A stretch of 64,000 nt of DNA from Pyrocephalus nanus (Eukaryota; Chordata; Aves; Passeriformes; Tyrannidae), in NCBI GenBank assembly GCA_038380795.1, contig CM076259.1, forward strand, positions 72,613,948 through 72,677,947, given 5' to 3'. Of the stretch, positions 26,501 to 38,840 are shown piece by piece (within the stretch, counting starts at the first letter, position 1; every line of letters starts with the position of its first letter). Made by a program: the position numbers and the translations under genes. Under the pieces are notes generated by a model. It was given only the letters and a program-made list of their open reading frames with translations. It ran no database searches and was not told the origin of the DNA.

Positions 26501-26882
26501 GATATGTACTTCAATAATATCAACATCTAACACATAGCTTTTTAAAAAACGTTTAATTACATAAAAGAATGCATACTACTTGTCTCTGCTATAAAGGACA
26601 TATTTTTGCACAGTAATTATGAGGAAATAAAAGAAAATTGTATAACTTTGGTATTTTATTCTGTTATTTTACTATGCAGATTTTTTTTCCCATCAAAACT
26701 ATTGTTGCATATATGTGAAGTATAAACTAAAGGTCAGGGTCTTATTAACACTGAGCAGTACTTACATCTCAAATGAGCACTTCGTTCTGTTGGACTGAGC
26801 AAAAATGTCATTCTATTTACTGTGAATATAATTAAAGGAAATTATTCCTCTGATCAGGAAACTAAGTAATTTTTACACAAGT

Positions 26883-26898
26883 GCACACACACACACAA
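26883..26898. repeat. (CA)n microsatellite
   Basis: Short alternating CA run of about eight units. Confidence 0.9.
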
Positions 26899-27747
26899 AA
26901 ATAAAAAGCCCATTTGTTTTTCTTAAGAACTATTTAACTGCAGAGAGTTATACTGTAATTTTAAATCTTGAACTTTTCTTCGTCTTTTTATTTAAAAAAT
27001 GCCTTTAATTTGGGATATCTTATATAAATGTAGTAAACCAACATTACTTTTTAGTAATTATTGCTAACATATCTTATTGTACTTTGCCGAAGAAACAAAA
27101 GGAATGGATTCTTCTGGAGAGGTTAACCACATGACCTTAAATCAATTAAATTTTTAATTTCAAGAGATTTGGTTTTTAAACGGCACTTGATAAATTTTAT
27201 GCAAGTATAAATTTTCGAACCTATATGCTATGGAAGAAATAAGTGAACTCAAAAATTTGCCTTTCAAAAGTCTTTATAAAAAGCTCAGTTTCTCTGCCGT
27301 GCTTATTCGGATTCAATTCTGTTACAGCAACTCTTCAGTTGCGAGAGGTCTCTGACTTTTCAGCCATACAGACAAAAGTGCATGTGAAACTCCTGATTGG
27401 ATGAGAATCTAAGGGGCAGTCAGTCCTCCTGTTTTCGGAGGAGGAGCAGGGAAAACATGAACAAGCACATTGTTAGGGAGCTGAACTTACCAGTCTGGCT
27501 GAAGTAGGGTGGAAGGTGGAGAGGAATTAAGTATGGGAACATAAAAGAAGAAATACTGATCTATAACTCCAGGACCAAGCGCTTCCTTTACATATTATGC
27601 CATTACTCTGGTGAGCAAGTGGCAGTTAACAGCACAGACAAATTTCTCAGTCAATCTATAGTTATCATGCTGTTCTGAGAATATCTATAATATTAGAGTC
27701 ACTGCAGGTATGGACTGAAGATATTAAAATTTACAACTTAACAGGGG

Positions 27748-28774
27748 TGTCATGGTTTAGTTGGTTCTTGGAAAGCAGGGAAGGAATTTTTTTTCTTCCC
27801 CCCTGCCCACGGCTGCAGAGCTATCAGGTAAGCACTTAAGAGACACAGAAGAACTAGCTCCCTCCTTAATTGCCAGATCTTAGTCTCCTAGGAAACAGGG
27901 CAGATGAAGGGCTCCTGTTTACTTTTTTCGTCTCCTGGGAAATGGAGGAGGAGGAGTTTGTGGGCTGGTGTGTGGCTGGAACACAGGTCAGAGTGGGAGC
28001 TGGGTGGTTCTTTCTGTTGTTCTGGACCTGTTTTGACAGCTGCAGGCACTGCTTGGATTCTTCATGGGAGAGGAGCTGTTTGGTTTTTTTCCTGGAGGGT
28101 TTTTTTTCCCTTTCCCCGTTCCCATTTGTTTTTTTTCCTGGTGGTGGTCCTTGTGCACATTGGGGGGAGAGAGAGGACGGTGCCAAGCAGTTTGACCAGC
28201 TGGAGTAAGTGAGGGTTGTCTTTTGTTACAGTTGTTGTTGTTTCCCTTCCCCCTCTCCCTCTCCCCTCTCCCAGTGTGTGGAAGGGAAGGGGGACCCAGT
28301 TTTTTTGGTTTCTCCCACACACCCCGGAGGGTGTTCTTCTTCCACCACCCCGCCCACATGGCGGTGACCAGTGATCCCACAGCGCCACCTAGTGACTGGC
28401 ACAGGACACTACAAGTTCTGCATCTCCAGTGACCTAACGGTGCCCCCTGTTAAGTGTGGCTGGAATCGCACCAAAGGGCGTCAACTGAACTGTTTACTTT
28501 TTTCCCTTTACCTATTTATTGGTTTGTTTTTGAAGGGGATTATTTGTGGGTATAGGAGTATTGTTTGGTTGTTTTACTTATTTCTTTTCATTTTTTCTGC
28601 TAATACACACATACCTATTAATAAAGGGCTGTTGTTTTTTCCTTTCCCATAATTTCCTTTCCCTCAATCGAAGCCTCCTAATTTCAGATTTATAATTGCT
28701 TAGAGGGAGGGGTTTGGGTCTTTTCTCATAACTCATCCTCAGCAAAAGACCCGTGTCTCATTTAAAGTGGGACA
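27748..28774 (+). mobile_element. Solo LTR of an avian endogenous retrovirus
   Basis: The element begins TGTCATGGTTTAG, a start common to bird ERV LTRs, and ends in CA after 'ctcatttaaagtgggaca'. It is about 1.03 kb long and much richer in G+C than its flanks. An AATAAA signal at 28620-28625 lies 150 bp before the end, giving a plausible U3-R-U5 layout. The last five bases upstream (AGGGG) and the first five downstream (TGGGG) match at four positions, consistent with a 5-bp target duplication carrying one change. No internal retroviral coding sequence is present. Open frames on both strands between 27866 and 28432 fall inside the LTR, follow its G/T-rich composition and are not genes. Confidence 0.85.
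28620..28625 (+). promoter_or_regulatory. LTR polyadenylation signal (AATAAA)
   Basis: AATAAA followed by a GT-rich 'gggctgttgtttttt' downstream element inside the solo LTR. This is where cleavage at the R/U5 boundary would be expected. Confidence 0.65.
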
Positions 28775-30712
28775 TGGGGGCTTCAGATGGGAGTGTACTT
28801 TGTATTTAGGTAAGAGTGCCTACCTGAGTAAGATGACTAAGCTACCATTACAGTCAGAAGAAATCTGTTGTCTAATAATACCTGAAAAATTATTAGAAAC
28901 CTGTTCTTCATGAAATTACATGAGATCAAATGCAAACCTTTTAAAAAGGCTAAATAATGTATTGCATATATATATGCATATGTATATGCAAGCATAAAAA
29001 AAAAGTTCAATAAAAGAGAATATATGGTCGTGTGTGGATTTCCTGCACCAATCACAATTATTAATCAATGTATTTGGCTTGTAACAGCAATTCATCTTTT
29101 ATGTTTTCCTCATCTCCATGACGTCAGAAGATCTATCAGTATTCAAGCGGCTAACAAACTATTCAACCTGGAGACTCAAGTGCACTCCTCAGTCAGAGGT
29201 AGAAATAGTCAATGATAAATAGGCTCATGTACACTCCTCTTAAAGTAGAGAAGAAACAAAAAGTGATTGTAAAATCCTTTCTGTACATTTCCATGCACCA
29301 AATAATAACTAATATATCATCACTGAAAACACTGCCAAAATTATTATTGAATACAAGAAAACAGGTATGCAGTTACATTTCTTTTATGACCCAGTATTAT
29401 CTAACTAGACTTATGTCCAGCTTCTCCTCTGTGCTTTCAAGGGCATCTGGCAGCAGAATTTATTCATGGAATTCAAGAAACACAGAGAGGTGGTGGTTTG
29501 TCTGTAACCAGGGTGGAGGGAGAACAGGGACTGGATTAGGAGACTCTCTATTTTGTGAAGAACACAACAAACAGGTGATTTTTTTATCTTTTAATTGTAA
29601 ATTTTTTGGCTCAGCAACTTCAGTTTTTCTAAAAATGACACTGCCTGCCTGATCCAAGTGTGGCTGCCACTACATGTAGGATTTTATACGTGATCATTTT
29701 TCTTTGAAAAGTTATTCAGTTCTGTTAGTACCACAGACTGTACTTTCACTTTCCTAGGTTTCTGGCAATTGAGTTGAAGGGATGGTTCTCAGACCTATTA
29801 TTTTGGACTTATTTTTTTTCTTTGAAAGGCACTGTTTAAGTAAGTGCTAATTTGAGAGTATTTTACCAGTTGAGGAACTTCTCTTTAAGAAAATGTTCTT
29901 TTAATTTCAAACTGACACAGCCGTCCTAATACATTTTACAGCTGCTGCTGATAATGATACTTTGACCTTGACATCCAACCAAGTCCAAAATGCGTTAACA
30001 GTTCATTTCATTAGAGTCTGTGTAAAGAAACAACATCCTTGCACAAAATAATGCTTTTTATTGCTTCCAAATTTAGAGTTACCCATTTGGAAGTTTATCT
30101 GTGCCATTTGTTCTGACAAGTCACCAAACCAAAAAGAGATAACAGATGAGATATCAGTACACTGGGTTGAGATATATAAATATATAGTGTGACATATTTT
30201 CTTTCTGAATTCTAAGTTCTGCAGGCCACTTGATAACTAGTTTTTAACCTTTGAGTATTTTTCAAATGAAAAACAAAACTGAAAAATGTTTCTCCTCAAA
30301 GTGATACTACAGAAATAATTAAAATAAAAAAGTAGCAATTGACATGTCTGAGTGAAAAGCAAAAAACCAACCATTACAGAGTTATATCAAGTTTACATTG
30401 ATATATTTCAAGTTTTCTCCCCAGTTTACAAAACCACAGCTGCCAGGTTTCTGAACTGGAGAACCCAAAGCAACTCAGCTCTTGTACTAAATTTCTGTAT
30501 TCAAAACTCACTGAAAAGATTTGCCAAATCTGTTTGATTTTCATATACATTTTTTAACGTAAAATGCACAACTTATTTTCCTGTTTTCTCATAGGGGTAT
30601 ATATATATAAAAATATAAATTTATACAGTGAAGTGTCTTCAGTAATGATTAGTCTCTCTTATCACAGGAACACTGATTTATATTTTGTTCTTTATATGTC
30701 ATATATCATCTC

Positions 30713-30729
30713 AAAAAAAAAAAAAAAAA
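30713..30729. repeat. A(17) homopolymer
   Basis: Seventeen consecutive A preceded by 'atatatcatctc'; no associated element. Confidence 0.9.
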
Positions 30730-31099
30730 GAACAATCACATTGTATATTTTGTTTCAACAACAGTGGCATGACATTTTCTTAACATTTCACTGACTTTAT
30801 TGAAAAAATACCAGGCTGGATTTACAGAAGGTACACTCTCCTCTTTGAGGATTGGTATAATTGTAGAAAAAGGAGGTGCAATGCACTCAGATTGTAGGAT
30901 GAATTTCAGAATGCCCTTGGCTGGCTGACAGAACACAGGCAGGGAGTACATATCTTCTAGTACTTCACTGGGTGAAATTATAGATTTTGACATTCATTCA
31001 AGCATCTCTTTGCTGTGTTTCTTTGCATGGTGAAAAATAGGTTATGACAACTTTTTTTGTATGATCTTTAATCAGTTGAAAAGTTGTGGGTCTGTGTGT

Positions 31100-31165
31100 G
31101 TTTAGTTTTTTTGTTTGTTTGTTTGTTTTGTTTTGTTTTGGTTTTTTTTCCTTTTCTTTCAGGTT
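31100..31165. repeat. (TTTG)n/(TTTTG)n low-complexity tract
   Basis: T/G-only stretch with four TTTG units followed by TTTTG units and a final T-run. It has the same composition as the tracts at 43395 and 49005, and is complementary to those at 9196 and 62141. Confidence 0.8.
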
Positions 31166-31566
31166 ATGTGTGTCCTTAATTTCCCTTATTTGGCTTTCAA
31201 CCACGGGAGTATGTTCACCTTAATATTAATCAGTTGCAAAACAAGACCAACACATTTCACCTTATATTGCTCAATGTTTAATGTTTGATTCTCTGTTGTA
31301 ATAACATCTTTTTTCACTTTTGAAATTGTAAATAAAACTAAAAGTGAGTGAAATTCTAGTATGTTTACTTTATTGACACCTAAACTACCTTTATTATCCT
31401 TGAACCCTGTCAAACAGAAGGTTTTTCTCTTGACAAGTTAAGGTGTATTATAAAATATTTCAGAACTAAATTTCTTGTGTCAAGAAGACAAATTTCCATG
31501 TGGAAGCAGGAGTAAAAATTCCTGATTTTATATGTAATTAAATATACATTGAGAGAGATACAATGT

Positions 31567-31582
31567 ATGTGTGTGTGTGTGT
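31567..31582. repeat. (TG)n microsatellite
   Basis: About eight alternating TG units. Confidence 0.9.
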
Positions 31583-34211
31583 AAAAAGTACTAAGGGGTT
31601 GCTATGGTAACAGCAGCTCCTAATTAAGACAGCATTATTTGTCCTACAAATGTATGTACTTTTGAAGCAGTTTTCTAAAAGAAACTTTTTTTCAGTACGT
31701 GAATAAGATAATGACAACTCTTTTCTGAATCAGAAAAGAGAAAGCTACTGTGTGTCTAAGTTCAAGAACAGCATCAGACACAAAGGATTCAAACTCTTTG
31801 TTAAAGTTCTTTGTTACAGCTTGTAAAATCAGGGGGAAAAAAGCCTTAATGGGAGAATGTTAAATTCAACTGACCTTTTCCATGTTTTTCTTTTTTGTCA
31901 AAGAAATCTTGTCAATAGGCAAGAGACATAAGAAGAAGTTCAGCTATTTCCTGAGAAAGGTAATACAGAAAAAAAGTCATGCTTCCAGAATTCATTTGCA
32001 TATAATAATGTTTTTTGGATGCTAAGGTGTAGTACAGACTGAATTAATACATTCCTCTAATTAATATTCAATCATATCAAATATGCAAAAGCTTTCCCCT
32101 CACACCAGCAGCCTTTACTAACTCTTTATAATGGTAAAATTAGGTTGATTCTAGGATTATCCTTAAAAGTAGTACAGACTTTCATATGGTGAATACTGTC
32201 CCCTTCCATATGGGGATGATGCATCTGAATCCTAACATTTCCTATCTGCAAAACCCCTATAAGATCAGTTATTTAATCATGAGAGATTAATTGAGGCTAA
32301 ACTGTAGAAATATATTGCTGGAGGTAAGGAATTCTTTTATGTTAAAGAAGATGACATTCTGACAGTAAGTCCAAGAAATAATGACTCTTATCTAAAAAAT
32401 GACTACAAGAAAAAACTCTACATCTCAGCAGAACTTTAAAAAAGGTATTATAAAAGTATGCCTACTAGAAGTCAATAGCAAAACACCCATTTAAAAAAAA
32501 TATTTCTTATCAATTGAACATCAAAACATTTTGGATAACTGTACAAACATTTTTGATGTCCTGGAATTTATTTGCTTTTGACTGGCAATGATATCAAATA
32601 AGAAATATGTGTGAAGAAAAGCTTGTTTACTTATAAAATTTGAATCAGCTCTACCTGGCAGTCAAGAGTAAATGTCAGGAAGCAAAATAAAATCTGGGTA
32701 AAGAGATATTTAGGAAAGTGGTACCTCTGTGTTGTTTTCCATCTTAATCTGCTGAGGTTTTTTTATGTATGTCTTCAGAGAAATCAGGAGCAGCAAGAGG
32801 TAAAACCACTTGGTTATTCAATAGAATATATTTTCTCATCAGATAAAAATGGTAACATCATGCTGTACAGATTACTATGCACAGTAGTAATGCAGTAGTT
32901 TTACTAGATCTGAAAGTCCTTTGCATTTATAAACTGTCAGCGTAGCAGACAGCTTAAGTATATTCTCAAGGTGCAGAGATTTTTAAATCCATTCTTTACA
33001 CTACAATTTTTTCCAAGGACTACTTGATAAAAATAAGGCAAACAGACTCACAGAAATTATTTATTGCACATTTATTTTAACCAAGGGTAAAGAGAATATC
33101 AAAATGAAATAGGTTAATAGCCTAAATATCTTTCTCCCTCTCTCAGAAATAGAGGAACATTTTTGTTGTTATTCATATGTATATTTGTATACAAAATGTC
33201 ATTATTCAGGTATACAGTAAGAAACAAGTAATGACCTCTTACTTCTTTGAAAAATCAAGTCACTCAAACTCAACATTTTTTACTTTTCTACCAAAAATTC
33301 AAACATTTGAAGTACTAGTATGTTTTTTTCAGCAAACATTAACTTGGACTTTGGCAGAAAAGTAGAGTAAAAGTAAAATAGGCTTAGGAATGTGAATACA
33401 AGAGGTAACATTTTTTGACCTCTCAGTGATTTTTTTTATATTAAAAAAATGTTCTGAAAGAGGAAAGGGAGAGAAAATATAATATATGAAAATGATACTC
33501 AGCTTTCTGTATAGGTCTTAGTTGTGTTTTCATGATCAGCCAAAATCATGGAGAGATTTGTCCTCAGAATACTGAGTTACATCAGCACGTCAGACTTTGG
33601 AAGCAAAGTGCTTTCAGTGTGCTTCCCACATGCAGAAAGGAATAATCTCAGAATTATCTGTAATAGCAGCTGTATCTTCATGCAAAATTTTCCTTTTCTC
33701 TGCAAGCCTGCAAAGGAGAAAACATTTCTTCTTTTACAAGCAATACAAATCCACTTCCTCACCCTTCTTCAAAGAAGAATATCTTTGTACCAGAGTTTTT
33801 CACTCACCTGTGCACTGTGAATTTTGAAGTACATAACCTCTGGATATCTGAAGGAAGTAGATATCCCTTTTTTTTCCTGTTCTCCTTCATGTCTACTCCT
33901 ATCCTTAGCATTTATATTGCAGTTGTGTACAAAGGTTAAAGTCAGAATCAGTGTTTCTTTATGTTAACTCTACTGCAGAGCTATGAAAATTAAGCTTGTG
34001 ACTAAAAAGCAATGACTGGACACATTAACTAAAACTACACCAGTACAGGAATATTTGAAAGGGCTCCTTTTCTTGTAAAGGTCATATTACAATTTATAAT
34101 GGCGAGTTTACATTTTCAATAATATTGTTTATTTATAGAAACCTGATATAGATGGACATTAATTAATAAGCAAAACTTTTCCCAGGGATTTTGGAGTTTA
34201 TATACATATGC

Positions 34212-34268
34212 AGATAGATAGATTAGATAGATAGATAGATAGAGAGCTAGCTAGATAGATAGAGAGAT

Positions 34269-34330
<62 letters not shown>

Positions 34331-34338
34331 GGACAGAT
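34212..34338. repeat. Compound microsatellite GATA / GA / CAGA
   Basis: Three phases follow each other: GATA units with GAGA and CTAG interruptions (34212-34281), a GA dinucleotide run (about 34282-34300), and about nine ACAG units with one GGACAG variant (34301-34336). Such stepwise blocks suggest one motif arose by mutation within another. Confidence 0.95.
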
Positions 34339-37300
34339 ATGGGAACAAGTTGAGCCAGCAGCACCTGCATTCAGTTAATTAGGATCAAAAAGGGGTGCTT
34401 TGACCTTGACTGGTGTTTTTGCCTAAGAAAGTGCTGTGTTCTCAAAGCAGGACACCACTTAGCAGTTTGTGTGGTCTGCATGTTTTTTCCAGTGGCTGAA
34501 AACAGTCAAACATATTTAGGACAATCCTGGGTATTTTGGTTAACAAAAAGACAAGCACGAGGTGCTGTTTACAAAGGAACCCTAATAAAAGGGGAATGCT
34601 GGAAAGATCGGTGGAAAAATCCCAAAATTAAACTTAGTGTGGTGGCAGCAGCCTTATTTCTTTCAGTGCCCTTATTCGTCATAGATAGAGTACATATTTC
34701 AATTTTTACTGGCAAAAATTTTACTGGTAATTTGCACCATAAATAAGATGAAGTACCAAGACTTATCTTTTTTTTACATTTTGAATGATTTTTTTCAGGG
34801 GAAACAAGCTTCTTTTCTAATATTGTTAAAAATTCTTCAAATAAATGATGAATGAATATCTGAAGAACTTGGTATGCAGACACTGAAAATGACCTTTCAC
34901 TGCACACATATTGTAATTAATAATTCTGCTTTTCAATGCATTGGATTATTTTTCCAATCAGTTTCATATATTGATATTTGCTGCCCTGGATGCTCATCTT
35001 CATTAAAAAATAAATGCCGGTGTGTTGGCTGGAGGTTTTTTTTCTCTTTGGGTTTGGCTTGTTTTGTTTGTTTGTTTGCAAAATTGATCCTATGTAATGC
35101 ATTGTAATGTATTTCATGCTAATACACTATCCTACATGATACATTTTCATTAAAACAATCCTTTTGGTTTAAAATGAGAACACAGTATTTCTTACAGAGT
35201 ATCATTTAGAAATCACTGTAGCTATAGAAACAACCAACTTTCCATTTAACTCGAGTGTATCAAACACAACAGTGGTTGGGGTAAAACACATGAAGTGTAA
35301 GTGGAAATATATTCTTCTGTTAGATGCTGTTCATATTTGTGATCACTCTAGACCTCCAAAAGCTAATAATTAAAAAACTTAAACTGCAAAGATTTAAAAA
35401 ATAAAGTTTTATGTGCATTGGAGAAGTTATCGAGAGAAGTAGAGGTATAAAGGAATTTTTTTTTGGATACAATAAAGACTGCAAATAAGAGGTTCTAAGA
35501 TACATATTTATGTATCAGACTTACCGTAAGTATATTTTCTGCAAATTTCATTAATCGCTGGTTTGCAGGAAAGTTTATACTTAAATAAATATGTTTATCA
35601 ATACAAACTCACATTTTATTTTTTTTTTAATCTTATGTGTTTAGACTCTGACACAGAGTAATTGAAATAGTCTGATATCTGACAATATGCCAAGCATTTG
35701 CACATTTTTTAATATACAGGACAAATAAGATTTACACTGGAATTCCTATGCTGATAATGCTCCAACTCTGTGTTCAATAATGGGATCTCAGTTATATTTA
35801 GAAATTTTTCTAAAGGTTCATTATTTTTTGTCTAAATGTTCCTCACAAGTCAACTCTACAAGATATAATCCTTCAACTCAGTAATTTTTAATCCTTCCTC
35901 TTTAAAACACAGCTGCTAAATGGATCCAAAGATAAGCCAAAGACTACTATTTATTGGACTTTCAGATATCAGAAACACGAATGCTAAAATCCAGAAAAAA
36001 ATTCAATTATAAAAAGCTTTAGACATATTAACTGAAAAGAAATTAATCAAATGTTCTTATATGGGATTCATCTGGCCAACTGCATGTGTCTAGCTTTAGA
36101 GTGGAATTCATTTCTTCCTAGGGCATTATTCTTAGGAGGCATTACATTAAAAAGTTCTTAGCTGTCTCTGATTTTAAAGGAATCTTAGGTTGACTAGATT
36201 AGATTTAGATATTAGTACTGTAGAAAACTAAAATTATCTGAGACTGTTATATTTATATATATCACTGCCACTCAGGGAAGTCCTTGAGTTACCACTGAAA
36301 TTGGGAAGTTATTCCTGGGAAGTACTGTGATATGTTTTTCTAAGACTTAAGGCACACTCAAGTCAATTGATCTGTGTTTGAGACTGGACAATGAATGTGT
36401 CACTGCTTCTTTGGTCTCTCTCTACCCTTTGTAGAGAATGCATTCTCTATGAAACTTTCTATAATTAATAATTCCTGGTCATATACTTTTAGTAACAACA
36501 CAGTGGCTGAAAAAAGAACAAAAATACTTTAGAATTAGTTTTTATTGATAAATATTTGGCTTCTTTTAAGAAACTTTTTAAATCTGATAAGCTACTGTTC
36601 TATATGTATGAAACCTATACTTGGGGTTTTTGGGGGGGAAGCTGAAATAAAACAAAAAGTCTGCAGTGGAGACAATATCTGAACTCCTAAGAGTCTTAAA
36701 ATTTAAGTCAGAACATGGAATCCAGTCTTCCCTAGTATTTCACAAAAAAAACCCTCTAAACAAGGCGAAGTTATGTGTGAGAAGTTTGGGGAGAAACTCA
36801 TTACAATATATTATGGTAAAAAGAAATGCATTAATAATCCAAAGAAGTATGATGTTTTTATTTTGTTTTGTTCAATTTTTTTTTAAAAAAATTTATTTTA
36901 AATTCCTCTGTTGAACTCATTTGGGGTTAACTTAAATTTATGTTGCAGTAGGTCTGAACACAATTTGGCCCACAAAAGATAACAAAGTTGTCTAGGTATC
37001 AATTTAAGTCTATGAATTTCATTGTAATTTAAGAATCTTTTTCCTCTGGTTTTTTTCCTTGCATTCTTATCTGCAAAAGTAGATTTATTTCAAATTGTAA
37101 CATTTCCCCAGCATTTAGTATTCTTCTGAGACTAATGTCTTAGTACATATAAAAAATATTTCAGAGACTGATGAGAGAATGGTATTGTCATCAGGGAAGA
37201 TGCTGCTTATATTTAAATCACATGTTACTTCATTTGTTTTAGGCTTCTATCCTACTACTGACAGATGGCTTTATTTAAATGGATGAATTCTTTCACTCAA

Positions 37301-38411
37301 ATGTATATCTCTGTGTAACAAAAAGGAAAAAACAATAAATATTGCTTTATTACAAACCAAATAAAGAAACTATAACTTGCCTTATTAGGACAACTGAAGA
37401 CTAACTATTTTAATCTTACAAAAAGAAACCCCAGAAAGGTATATATAGCTGTGTTATCATTTACCAATAGAGAGAGAATTTGACAAAAGCAGTATAACAA
37501 AGAAAGTAATGAATTCTGACAATAGAGTTATAATTTGGATACAGATTCTCAGGCACTTTGGCTTTCTGAGAAGGTTTTTCTTAGTCACATCAAACAGTAC
37601 AGTCTGTAAAAATCATATAATTAAAATCAGATTTTAAAAATCGGATTATCAAAGGCAGATTATTAAAAATGAAGTGTTACTAAATAATGAATGAAATTAA
37701 CTCAGGAGGATTTCAAGAATAAATGGAAAAGCATTGGAAAGAAATAAGGAAGTTAATTTGTCAGAGTAGCAACAAACAATGAAGAAAGAATAATGAAAGC
37801 CCATATTGTAAAGCTAGAATGAAAAGAAAATTAGGACATATGAGGATGAGGCTGAAATGCAACATAGTGCAAAAATAAACTAGGTGAAAACTGAATTGTG
37901 GAGGCATATGGGCGCTTCCAACAGCAAGGTAAGGGAAGAGAAAATAATAGTAAAGTAAGGAGAAACAGTGAGGAAAGGAAAAAAATTAATTTACAAAAGC
38001 AAAGGAGGAACTGGTACAAGGACTGAAAAGAAGGCAGAAGGTTGTAGGAAGGAGATTTAAACCGTGCAAGGATAGCCTGATTAGGTAATTATGTTTACCT
38101 AGTTAATTAAATAATACTTGATATAGTTTCCAGTGCTCGCTCAAGTTACCTACTTCTTCTCATCGCCTGTATTTGTCCTTTCTTAATTGCCTGGCTGCCA
38201 CTGGTTAATACAGGTGATTTTCAGAGTTCATGTCTCAATTGGGCCATATCTTCACTACTTTCCTTACAGAGATTCTAATTCAGAATTGGAATTTAAGAAT
38301 TTTTGTCTACTGTTCCAGCACAAAAATGTGTGAATAATGATCTACCTACTTAAAACTTCCTGTAATTTTCCAGAGATATTTTGGAAAATGTTTATTTATC
38401 TCAATTTGAAA

Positions 38412-38840
38412 TGTGTCATGGCTAGGCTTCGCGAACAAAGATTTGAGAAGGGCTCTACCCACACTTGCTACAAGAGCGCTGATGGCTAAAAAGGCCAATG
38501 CGAGATAGACAAGTCCGGTTGCAGAAGGTGCAGCAGAAAGAGTCCCCAGGTGATATCGACAAGACACAATTCTTTCTGCTTTTTTTTTTGTCCTCGAGAG
38601 TGATCCTGCGTGTGTTCTCAAAAGCAGCAGCAGCGTTATAGATGGTGTGTTTCCAGGCCTCCCGACTGGAGGCCAGGGTAGACCAATGGTGGTGATCAAT
38701 ATGGCCAAGGCTGAGGGATTGTTTCAGGCAGTCCTTTTATCTCCTCTTTGGGGCTCCTCTCTTGTGGCAGCCAGTGGCAAGTTCCCCATAGAGCACGATC
38801 TTAGGGAGGTGGTGGTCCTGCATCCTGGAGAAATGAAATG
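38412..38840 (-). mobile_element. 5'-truncated RTE-like non-LTR retrotransposon tail
   Basis: The minus strand encodes the end of a LINE ORF2 that is not CR1: 'RMQDHHLPKIVLYGEL', then a 'KRGAPKRR' segment, 'SREAWKHTIYNAA' and a terminal Cys/His finger. I know this arrangement from RTE/'craniofacial development protein 2-like' retrotransposon proteins of many animals. The 3' end lies near 38412-38417, after 'GTTCGCGAAGCCTAGCC' on the minus strand. The 5' edge merges into the CR1 element at about 38840 and is approximate. Several CpGs survive (in GCGAAC, AGCGCT, TCGAGA and GTCCGG), which argues against great age. The clade call rests on remembered motif wording, not an alignment. Candidates are bird AviRTE or another RTE/L2-like family. 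Confidence 0.72.
38455..38829 (-). pseudogene. RTE-like ORF2 C-terminus with C2HC zinc finger
   Basis: Reading downwards from 38829, the frame shows 'RMQDHHLPKIVLYGEL' and 'GCHKRGAPKRR', then an in-frame TAA at 38737-38739. This is probably a decayed Tyr codon, since related proteins read 'RYKD' here. The frame is then open for 93 codons to a natural-looking TAG at 38455-38457. The open part has 'HWSTLASSREAWKHTIYNAA', 'FENTRRITLEDK', a lysine run from a 10-base A tract, and the finger 'CTFCNRTCLSRIGLFSH' followed by 'QRSC'. The finger spacing is C-x2-C-x12-H-x3-C (38532 to 38470). Only about 125 C-terminal residues remain; the endonuclease and RT catalytic parts are absent. The finger may help bind RNA or DNA, by analogy with other LINE C-terminal fingers. 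Confidence 0.72.

Larger units (their letters stand above)
19426..27747. other. AT-rich noncoding DNA with homopolymers
   Basis: About 8.3 kb without a recognisable gene or transposon. Frames of 60-90 codons are frequent but low in complexity. Homopolymers at 21641-21661 (T), 22027-22050 (A) and 23505-23521 (T), and a CA run at 26883-26898, are the only structured features I can support. Conserved noncoding elements cannot be judged from one sequence. Confidence 0.55.
28775..38411. other. AT-rich noncoding DNA, no gene seen
   Basis: About 9.6 kb with no recognisable exon. The longest frames are 29212-29652 (+, 146 codons) and 34471-34746 (+, 91 codons); neither resembles a known family. Simple repeats are listed separately. 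A small G/C-richer patch at about 29430-29560 could be a degraded repeat but was not identified. Confidence 0.5.

Noticed and set aside
27866..28388. Several overlapping frames of 100-130 codons on both strands
   Set aside because: All lie inside the solo LTR and arise from its T/G-rich, stop-poor composition on both strands. LTRs of this kind do not encode proteins here.
29212..29652. 146-codon open frame on the + strand, the longest outside LINE and LTR regions
   Set aside because: Composition follows local AT content, no domain is recognisable, and the frame changes character halfway. Probably chance, perhaps crossing a small old repeat.
38346..38708. 120-codon minus-strand frame starting with Met
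   Set aside because: It is the wrong frame over the RTE-like ORF. The frame carrying the RTE motifs and the zinc finger lacks an internal Met start and is the biologically sensible one.
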